Source: CAYWEP01 sp964608945
Lineage (GTDB): Bacteria > Patescibacteriota > Microgenomatia > Levybacterales > UBA12049
Length of the DNA stretch: 21,368 bases
Assembly (NCBI GenBank): GCA_964608945.1
Contig: CAZSQB010000012.1
Location: 1 to 21,368 of the forward strand
Direction: 5' to 3'
Shown here: piece by piece, positions 1-4,353 of the stretch
Numbering within the stretch: position 1 is the first letter of the stretch
Layout: each line of letters opens with the position of its first letter
The notes under the pieces: generated by a model
The model's database searches: none
What the model was told of the DNA's origin: nothing
What the model saw: the letters and a program-made list of their open reading frames with translations, nothing else
Position numbers and translations under genes: made by a program

Positions 1-21
1 CCCGTACCGTCTGGTACAGGG
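1..21. repeat. Short hairpin at window edge
   Basis: The first bases pair as CCCGTACC with GGTACAGGG around a GTCT loop, with one bulged A. It lies upstream of the fur promoter and could be the tail of a terminator or of a dispersed palindrome cut by the window edge. No U-tract follows on the plus strand. Confidence 0.35.
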
Positions 22-41
22 CGAAGTCGAAGTATTACTAC

Positions 42-70
42 TTGCAAGTCATTCGCATCTATGTTATCAT
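42..70 (+). promoter_or_regulatory. Promoter of fur-like gene (leaderless geometry)
   Basis: TTGCAA (42-47), a 17-bp spacer and TATCAT (65-70) form a sigma70-like promoter. The -10 ends 7 nt before the ATG at 78, so the predicted transcript starts at or within a base or two of the start codon. No Shine-Dalgarno site is visible. A direct repeat GTTATCAT / GTTACCAT overlaps the -10 and start and could be part of an operator. Confidence 0.5.
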
Positions 71-77
71 CGTTACC

Positions 78-503
78 ATGAACTCTTCAATAGCGCACGA
101 TTGTCGTCAGGAATTACGCTCAGTAGATTTAAAAATCACTCCAGCGCGGCTCGCGATCCTTTGGCTTCTTGAAAACACTGATGAGCCAGTCGATGTCGCA
201 ACAATCATTGATGATTTGGATAAAAAAGATATTAAAGCAGATCCTGCAACAGTGTTTCGTATTATCAATCTCTTTACTGATAAAGGTTTAACCCGCCAAA
301 TTCAGCTGAGAGAAGGAAAATTCCGTTATGAAAAAAGTGGCGAGGAACACCACCACCTTATCTGTGAGCGCTGCGGCAATATCCAAGACATCTCAGATTG
401 TGGTATTAATACGTTAGAAAAGGAAATTCAAAGCAAAAAAGGTTTTCTTGTCAAATATCACTCGCTTGAATTTTTTGGAGTGTGTCAATCATGTCAACAC
501 TAG
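78..503 (+). CDS. Fur/Zur-family metalloregulator
   Basis: A 141-residue protein of the ferric/zinc uptake regulator family, normally a DNA-binding repressor that uses Fe or Zn as corepressor. Residues about 10-80 form the winged helix (ITPARLAILWLLE, then PATVFRIINLF as recognition region). The C-terminal half carries HHHLICERCG at 91-100 and ends with CQSCQH, giving two CxxC pairs (C96/C99, C136/C139) that fit the structural Zn site. I chose ATG 78 over an upstream TTG at 42 because the TTG lies inside the -35 box and the added residues do not resemble the family. The gene overlaps the ZIP transporter start by 13 nt, so the pair is cotranscribed; this favours a zinc (Zur-like) or iron role. 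The metal cannot be decided from sequence. Confidence 0.9.
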   Translation: MNSSIAHDCRQELRSVDLKITPARLAILWLLENTDEPVDVATIIDDLDKKDIKADPATVFRIINLFTDKGLTRQIQLREGKFRYEKSGEEHHHLICERCGNIQDISDCGINTLEKEIQSKKGFLVKYHSLEFFGVCQSCQH

Positions 504-1291
504 CAAATATTCTCATCTTTACGTTTATCGGTAGCCTCGCTTCGCTTGCTGGTGGTTTCCTCCTTCTTGCAAAAGAAAAACTCGCGTACAAAATCTCCCA
601 CGTCCTCGCCTCATTTGCCGCAGGAGCGTTACTGGGGACTGCTTTTTTTGATTTGATGCCAGAAGCTGCCGAAGCAGTTGAGGAGAGTGGCGGTGAGCAT
701 GGTAGCGTGTTTCTCTGGGTCATAATCGGTATTATTGTTTTTTATCTTCTAGAAAGAGGTATTCATTGGTTTCATCATCATAGTTTTGCGCATGAGGAAG
801 AAAAAGGCCACGATCACCCCCATCATAAAAAACCAATTATTCCACTCATCATGCTTGGTGATAGTATGCACAACTTTATTGATGGCGTCGCTATCGCCAT
901 TACCTTCATGGTTAATCCCTCGCTCGGTATTGTTACCGCGCTAGCCGTTGCCGCGCATGAAATTCCCCAGGAGATCGGAGATTTTGGCGTCATGCTCCAT
1001 GAAGGGCTGAAGAGAAAAAAAGTGATTCTCTTCAATATCGCCAGTGCTTCTATCGCGTTCTTAGGTGCGATTTTAGCCTTTCTTTTGGGAGAGCAAATCG
1101 AGGGTATTTTACCAACTGCGCTTGCCTTAACTTCGGGTTTTTTTATCTACATTGCACTTTCAGATATTCTTCCGGAGATTCATCATGAAGAGAAAAAGGG
1201 CTACGCCATTGCCGAGACGGTCTCCCTGCTTCTTGGTATTATCGTCGTATACTTCTCAATCAGCCTCCTTCATGGGGCCGGCGGACACTAA
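491..1291 (+). CDS. ZIP-family metal transporter
   Basis: A 266-residue polytopic membrane protein of the ZIP (Zrt/Irt-like) family, which moves Zn2+ and related divalent cations toward the cytoplasm. The metal-binding signatures are visible: HNFIDG in TM4 (H127, N128, D131) and HEIPQEIGDF in TM5 (H156, E157, Q160, E161). A His/Glu/Asp-rich cytoplasmic loop lies at about 95-113 (HHHSFAHEEEKGHDHPHHKK), typical of ZIP loops that sense or buffer metal. Start ATG 491 is preceded by TGGAG at 476-480; an in-frame GTG at 482 is possible. It overlaps the end of the Fur-family gene in another frame, implying translational coupling and regulation by that repressor. The short form with an N-terminal GG-rich helix resembles the bacterial GufA/ZupT branch. 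Confidence 0.93.
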   Translation: MSTLANILIFTFIGSLASLAGGFLLLAKEKLAYKISHVLASFAAGALLGTAFFDLMPEAAEAVEESGGEHGSVFLWVIIGIIVFYLLERGIHWFHHHSFAHEEEKGHDHPHHKKPIIPLIMLGDSMHNFIDGVAIAITFMVNPSLGIVTALAVAAHEIPQEIGDFGVMLHEGLKRKKVILFNIASASIAFLGAILAFLLGEQIEGILPTALALTSGFFIYIALSDILPEIHHEEKKGYAIAETVSLLLGIIVVYFSISLLHGAGGH

Positions 1292-1548
1292 TAGCTTGGT
1301 TACTTATCGGTAGAATCACGCAGTGGGATGGAGTGAAGTTTTTGAGAATCGAGAAGAACGAGAAGATCAGAAGAGAAATACCCACAAGTTGCAAGAGAAT
1401 GGTTTGAAACGGTAGAAGCACAATAGATGTTGAGTGTCCAAGAAGCGCCATGTTTATACCTATAAAAAGCGCCGTTATTAAGAGAAGAAAAAACTCCAGT
1501 GATAAAAAACCTGTGATGCATCTGTTAAGAGGCCAAATAAGACTGCGG
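1292..1548 (-). pseudogene. Possible decayed membrane-protein ORF; otherwise no gene seen
   Basis: This stretch lies between the convergent ends of the ZIP gene and the 70-residue minus-strand gene. On the minus strand, hydrophobic reading frames are scattered over more than one frame. One reads SLTAVLFGLLTDASQVFYHW and stops near 1483. Another, from about 1490, reads LLITALFIGINMALLGHS and continues as a hydrophobic segment to about 1330, running into the 3' end of the ZIP gene at 1260. Joining them needs a frameshift, so this could be a degraded two- or three-helix membrane protein. A 63-residue ORF starting at ATG 1451 (minus) is the only intact piece and has just a weak ribosome site. I do not recognise a family. 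Chance is a real alternative. Confidence 0.25.
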
Positions 1549-1761
1549 TTAGGGAAGCAATACGAAGAGTGTCATAAGCGAAATCGTTGTCAGGCCAATT
1601 GCAACACTACCGTAGAATAATTTTGTTAGTTCCTTCGGACACGTGATGCCAAGTATCTGTCCTACGCTCTGCAAGCTTTTAATGCTACAGATGGAAAACA
1701 GCAAAACGCAGAGAAGGGCGAAAGAGGCGATGCTAAGAAAGAAAAGATTGTCAAATGCCAT
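1549..1761 (-). CDS. Small two-helix membrane protein, unknown
   Basis: A 70-residue hydrophobic protein with two predicted membrane helices, about residues 5-26 (LFFLSIASFALLCVLLFSIC) and 48-69 (LFYGSVAIGLTTISLMTLFV), joined by a short polar loop containing a single Cys-Pro. It ends with Leu-Pro. The start ATG (1759-1761) is convincing because a strong GGAGGTGAG ribosome site lies 6 nt upstream, inside the end of the upstream PH-domain gene, whose stop it overlaps by 11 nt. The two are therefore translationally coupled and probably work together in the membrane. I do not recognise a family. Confidence 0.7.
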   Translation of the reverse strand: MAFDNLFFLSIASFALLCVLLFSICSIKSLQSVGQILGITCPKELTKLFYGSVAIGLTTISLMTLFVLLP

Positions 1762-2401
1762 ACTGACTCACCTCCGATATGGGTTTGGGATAAATGTCAT
1801 CAGTAAATCGAAACGGGCGATTGTTATCATGAGTTCGATACCATACCTGTGATGAAGCGTTACGCTTCATGGTATCGAGCATGTCTCCAAGGTGCATGCC
1901 GATAGCATCCGGATTGCTGATGTCTGCAAGCACAAATTCTTCCTGATGCGTCGGCCGGTCAAAGGTGAGCGTGATGTTACCGATATTAAGCAGTTCGTTG
2001 ATAATCCCACTGGTCTTCACATCAATTTCTGTACAACGAACCTGGTCAAGAAGCACATCATTCACGCTGTGGTAAAAAGGCGGTAGGTATCGTACCTCCA
2101 GAATCTTGTGCGTAGTAATGATATAAAGGTGGTAATACCACTCAACGAGTATTGTGGCAATAACGGCAAATGTAACTGTGACCACACCGAGCGAGCCTGT
2201 AGCGAGGAATTTGATATCATACCAGCCAGAGAGGAAAAACATGAAGATAGAGCTAAGTAAAAAAATGCTGATAAATGCGACAGCTGCAGTGGGCGGAATG
2301 AGTGTGAACCAATGAGTGCGAGTTGCAAGAAAAAGCCGTTCATCCGGAAGAGAAATGAACTTTCTATACGTCAATGGTGGAGCAAGCGCTGCGTTTTTCA
2401 T
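1751..2401 (-). CDS. Bacterial PH-domain (DUF304-like) membrane protein
   Basis: A 216-residue protein with two membrane helices near residues 33-56 and 62-88, followed by a cytoplasmic domain (about 92-165) with the pattern of bacterial PH domains: HKILEVRYLPPFYHSVNDVL, a conserved basic/acidic strand, a Leu-Leu-Asn-Ile-Gly turn and an F..ISNP ending (LADISNP). The C-terminal 50 residues are polar and unassigned. These proteins are common in small-genome bacteria; their biochemical role is unknown. I start it at ATG 2399-2401 because AAGGAGGA lies 7 nt upstream; a longer in-frame version from 2446 lacks such a site. It heads a two-gene minus-strand operon and is divergent from the Crp-type regulator. 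Confidence 0.8.
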   Translation of the reverse strand: MKNAALAPPLTYRKFISLPDERLFLATRTHWFTLIPPTAAVAFISIFLLSSIFMFFLSGWYDIKFLATGSLGVVTVTFAVIATILVEWYYHLYIITTHKILEVRYLPPFYHSVNDVLLDQVRCTEIDVKTSGIINELLNIGNITLTFDRPTHQEEFVLADISNPDAIGMHLGDMLDTMKRNASSQVWYRTHDNNRPFRFTDDIYPKPISEVSQYGI

Positions 2402-2433
2402 AAGTGAATCCTCCTTGGAAATAAAATCTTTGT

Positions 2434-2462
2434 TGCATAATTTCATTCACTGTATACAGCAA
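2434..2462 (-). promoter_or_regulatory. Candidate promoter of PH-domain gene
   Basis: On the minus strand TTGCTG (2457-2462), a 17-bp spacer and TATGCA (2434-2439) could drive the 2401 gene, with a leader of about 25 nt that carries its Shine-Dalgarno site. The 10-bp palindrome CTGTATACAG (2450-2459) overlaps the -35 and could be an operator. Both boxes are degenerate. Confidence 0.35.
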
Positions 2463-2494
2463 GACAGTACAAATTGCAGTGCGAATTACCACAG

Positions 2495-2538
2495 GTACTT
2501 TGTACTAAATCTCACATGCTAGTCTGAAGGTGTATAAT
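2495..2538 (+). promoter_or_regulatory. crp-like gene promoter and palindrome
   Basis: A consensus -10 TATAAT lies at 2533-2538, ending 8 nt before the ATG at 2547, so the mRNA is predicted to be leaderless; no Shine-Dalgarno site is present. No good -35 is seen. A small palindrome GTACTTTGTAC (2495-2505) lies about 30 bp upstream of the -10 and might bind an activator, possibly the gene product itself. Confidence 0.5.
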
Positions 2539-2546
2539 AAGGCTGT

Positions 2547-3203
2547 ATGCAGGCACTGTCTCCTGTCGAACGACTCAGTCAAGTTTTCTTGCAGTATAAG
2601 CCAATTACGTACCGCAAACGAGAATTAGTGCTTCGTGCCAATGATACACCACAAGGCGTATATTACATTAAGCGTGGTTTTGTCCGGTTTTACTCTTTGT
2701 CGTCAGATGGAGAGGAGCTGACATTTATGGTTTTCCAAAAACATGATTTCTTTCCGGTTCGTTGGGCAGTGACAGGGCAGGCGATGACCTATTACTATGA
2801 AACGATGACACCAACTCAGCTGCATCTTGCTCCCCGTGGAGAATTTTTGTCTTTTTTGAAGACAAATTCTGATGTTGTTTTTTACCTTATGGAGAATATG
2901 CTCATCAGGCTTCGCAATTTGTATGAACGGATGGAGTATATGGCCTATGGCCACGCATCAGTCAAAGTTGCCTTGATGCTTGTTATTTGTTCGGAGCGGT
3001 ATGGAGTAAAAGAAAATGGGGGCGTTCGCATTCAGGTGCCCCTAACCCATAAAGATATCGCGTCTCTCGTCAGTGTTACTCGGGAGACTGTCAGTGTTGA
3101 AATGGAAACGCTCGCAAAGCAAGGCATTATTGCGTATCGAAACCGGTATATTTTTGTCCCTGATATAAAGAAACTCCAGAAAGCCTCGCATCTTGCCACT
3201 TGA
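2547..3203 (+). CDS. Crp/Fnr-family transcription regulator
   Basis: A 218-residue protein with a cyclic-nucleotide-binding-like beta-barrel (about 18-115; KRELVLRANDTPQGVYYIKR), a long dimerisation helix (about 118-145) and a C-terminal winged helix with a clear helix-turn-helix at about 165-195 (LTHKDIASLVSVTRETVSVE). There is no N-terminal Cys cluster, so it should not bind an Fe-S cluster like FNR. The barrel lacks an obvious cAMP-binding GE..R..A.. signature, so its ligand is unknown. The gene stands alone with its own promoter. Its stop codon lies within the -35 hexamer of the downstream csoR promoter, so transcription of this gene may affect that operon. Confidence 0.88.
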   Translation: MQALSPVERLSQVFLQYKPITYRKRELVLRANDTPQGVYYIKRGFVRFYSLSSDGEELTFMVFQKHDFFPVRWAVTGQAMTYYYETMTPTQLHLAPRGEFLSFLKTNSDVVFYLMENMLIRLRNLYERMEYMAYGHASVKVALMLVICSERYGVKENGGVRIQVPLTHKDIASLVSVTRETVSVEMETLAKQGIIAYRNRYIFVPDIKKLQKASHLAT

Positions 3204-3229
3204 CGAATTGTGTACTCGGGGTGTAGTAT
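3200..3229 (+). promoter_or_regulatory. csoR operon promoter
   Basis: TTGACG (3200-3205), an 18-bp spacer and TAGTAT (3224-3229) precede the copper operon. The -35 includes the TGA stop of the upstream regulator. The -10 and predicted start overlap the CsoR operator, as expected for repression by steric block. Confidence 0.65.
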
Positions 3230-3248
3230 ATCCCCCATAGGGGGATAT
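3228..3248. promoter_or_regulatory. CsoR operator (GC-rich inverted repeat)
   Basis: Perfect 9-bp arms ATATCCCCC (3228-3236) and GGGGGATAT (3240-3248) flank a 3-nt ATA centre. Runs of C then G with AT-rich ends are the hallmark of CsoR-family copper operators. The site overlaps the -10 and transcription start and lies 17 bp before csoR itself, implying autoregulation and release by Cu(I). Confidence 0.85.
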
Positions 3249-3265
3249 CGTTAGGATTCCAAAAT

Positions 3266-3538
3266 ATGGCATACCGACCAAAAGACACGCAGGAAAGCAT
3301 ACTTCATCGCCTCAAAATTGCCCGCGGACACCTCGACAAAGTTATAAGTATGGTTGAAGAAAACAAATATTGCATTGATGTATTGCATCAAATGCAAGCG
3401 ATTGAAAGCGGTTTAAAAGAAACTGAAAACGTCTTGCTGGAAAACCATCTTAAAATCTGCGCAGCAGACGCGATTAGTAAAGGCAAGGCAGATGAGGCAA
3501 TCAACGAACTGATGCAGGTCTTCAGGAAAAATCGTTAA
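3266..3538 (+). CDS. csoR: Copper-sensing repressor CsoR
   Basis: A 90-residue all-helical repressor of the CsoR/RcnR family, which blocks transcription until Cu(I) binds. The Cu(I) ligand triad is present at C36, H61 and C65, the same positions as in Mycobacterium tuberculosis CsoR as I remember it; Y35 precedes the first Cys. The full set favours a copper sensor over nickel or formaldehyde relatives (RcnR, FrmR), which have other N-terminal ligands. The start is supported by AGGA at 3253-3256. It is the first gene of a closely spaced operon of metal genes running to 8729 and has a matching operator just upstream. Confidence 0.95.
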   Translation: MAYRPKDTQESILHRLKIARGHLDKVISMVEENKYCIDVLHQMQAIESGLKETENVLLENHLKICAADAISKGKADEAINELMQVFRKNR

Positions 3539-3553
3539 GGAGATAAATTTCTT

Positions 3554-3940
3554 GTGAATATTGATAAACTGTTTGTTGCTATTTTTAGTTTGGCAGGAGT
3601 TGCTTTTACTTATTGGTTCTTCTTGATGAAAAAAGAGGAGGTGGTTTCTGTGACAGGCTCAGTGGATTCGGCAGGCTCACCACAAGTAGATATTACTGTT
3701 GAGGGTGGATACACTCCAAACACTATTCAAATTCCAAAAGGAAAAACAACAAAAATTTCCTTTACGCGAAAAGACCCTTCCAGTTGTCTCGAAGAAGTGG
3801 TTTTAGGAGATTTCAAAATCCGAAAGTTTTTACCCTTGAATCAGAAAGTAACTGTTGAAGTAACACCGCAAAAGAAAGGCGAATATGGATTTGCCTGTGG
3901 AATGAATATGTTTCATGGAAAAATTATCGTGAAAGGGTGA
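3554..3940 (+). CDS. Membrane-anchored cupredoxin-like copper protein
   Basis: A 128-residue protein with an N-terminal uncleaved anchor (about 5-24) and an extracytoplasmic cupredoxin-type beta-sandwich (about 45-128). The C-terminal loop reads ACGMNMFHG, placing C115, M117, M119 and H121 as likely Cu ligands; C78 (SSCLEE) may add another thiolate. The start is GTG 3554, supported by AAGGAGA at 3537-3543 overlapping the csoR stop. It probably binds copper outside the membrane and passes it to or from the exporter. A second copy of this domain is fused to the DsbD-like protein at 12748. Its last codons overlap the left inverted repeat of the S23-gene insertion, so the C terminus may have been altered by that event. 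Confidence 0.85.
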   Translation: MNIDKLFVAIFSLAGVAFTYWFFLMKKEEVVSVTGSVDSAGSPQVDITVEGGYTPNTIQIPKGKTTKISFTRKDPSSCLEEVVLGDFKIRKFLPLNQKVTVEVTPQKKGEYGFACGMNMFHGKIIVKG

Positions 3941-4353
3941 ACCGTCAAGGGGAAAGGGTAAATAAAAATGAAAATAGGATCGTATAAAGAATTGATTGTT
4001 TGGCAAAAAGCTATGGAGCTGATAAAAGAGATATATCTCTTAACAAGTATGTTTCCTAAAGATGAACTATATGGATTACGTTCACAAATGGAACGTGCTG
4101 CAGTTTCTATTGCTAGTCAAATTGCCGAAGGATACCTCAGGCGTCATCGAAAAGAATATATTCATTTTCTTTCAATCTCTCTCGGATCTGCAGCCGAGCT
4201 TGAGACACAAATACTGGTGTGTCAGTCACTAGATAAATTTAAACATATAGATTTTTCCAAGGCGAAATCTCTTCTTCAAGAAGTGATGAAAATGCTATTT
4301 GTTATGGTACAGAAATTAGAGGCTTAACGGTTTACCCTTAACGCTTTACGCTT
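3933..4353. mobile_element. S23-gene insertion bounded by inverted repeats
   Basis: The four-helix-bundle gene is bracketed by imperfect inverted repeats in two registers: 3933-3948 against 4324-4339 (14 of 16 positions) and 3940-3962 against 4331-4353 (18 of 23). The arms consist of degenerate tandem words (GAAAGGGT / TTAACGSTTTA), which explains the two registers. The unit splits an otherwise continuous copper operon between cupredoxin and copA, and its right end touches the copA ATG. No transposase is present. I infer a mobile or once-mobile cassette; no target duplication could be identified. Confidence 0.55.
3968..4327 (+). CDS. Four-helix bundle (S23, rRNA-intervening-sequence type) protein
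   Basis: A 119-residue protein of the four-helix bundle family first known from intervening sequences of 23S rRNA genes and related in fold to the Avd accessory protein of diversity-generating retroelements. Family hallmarks are YKELIVWQKAMEL at the start, FPKDELYGLRSQMERAAVSI in helix 2 and IAEGYLRRHRKEYIHFL in helix 3. The fold usually makes a basic pentamer that binds nucleic acid; the function is unknown. Here it is neither in rRNA nor near a reverse transcriptase, but inserted in a copper operon with inverted repeats at both ends. It has no clear Shine-Dalgarno site. Its product has no evident link to copper. Confidence 0.88.
   Translation: MKIGSYKELIVWQKAMELIKEIYLLTSMFPKDELYGLRSQMERAAVSIASQIAEGYLRRHRKEYIHFLSISLGSAAELETQILVCQSLDKFKHIDFSKAKSLLQEVMKMLFVMVQKLEA

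Noticed and set aside
451..723. Minus-strand ORF over the fur/ZIP junction
   Set aside because: It lies opposite the conserved ZIP coding frame, has low-complexity Ala/Ser content and no ribosome site or promoter; a shadow frame.
2062..2343. Minus-strand ORF within the PH-domain gene
   Set aside because: It runs in another frame of a gene with clear domain features; no independent start signals.
2547..3203. FNR oxygen sensor
   Set aside because: The N-terminal and central Cys residues needed for the Fe-S cluster are absent.
3968..4327. Avd accessory gene of a diversity-generating retroelement
   Set aside because: The fold is similar, but there is no reverse transcriptase, template repeat or variable target gene nearby; S23-type is the better call.
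3933..4353. Intervening sequence inside a 23S rRNA gene
   Set aside because: No rRNA sequence lies on either side; the flanks are protein-coding genes of a copper operon.
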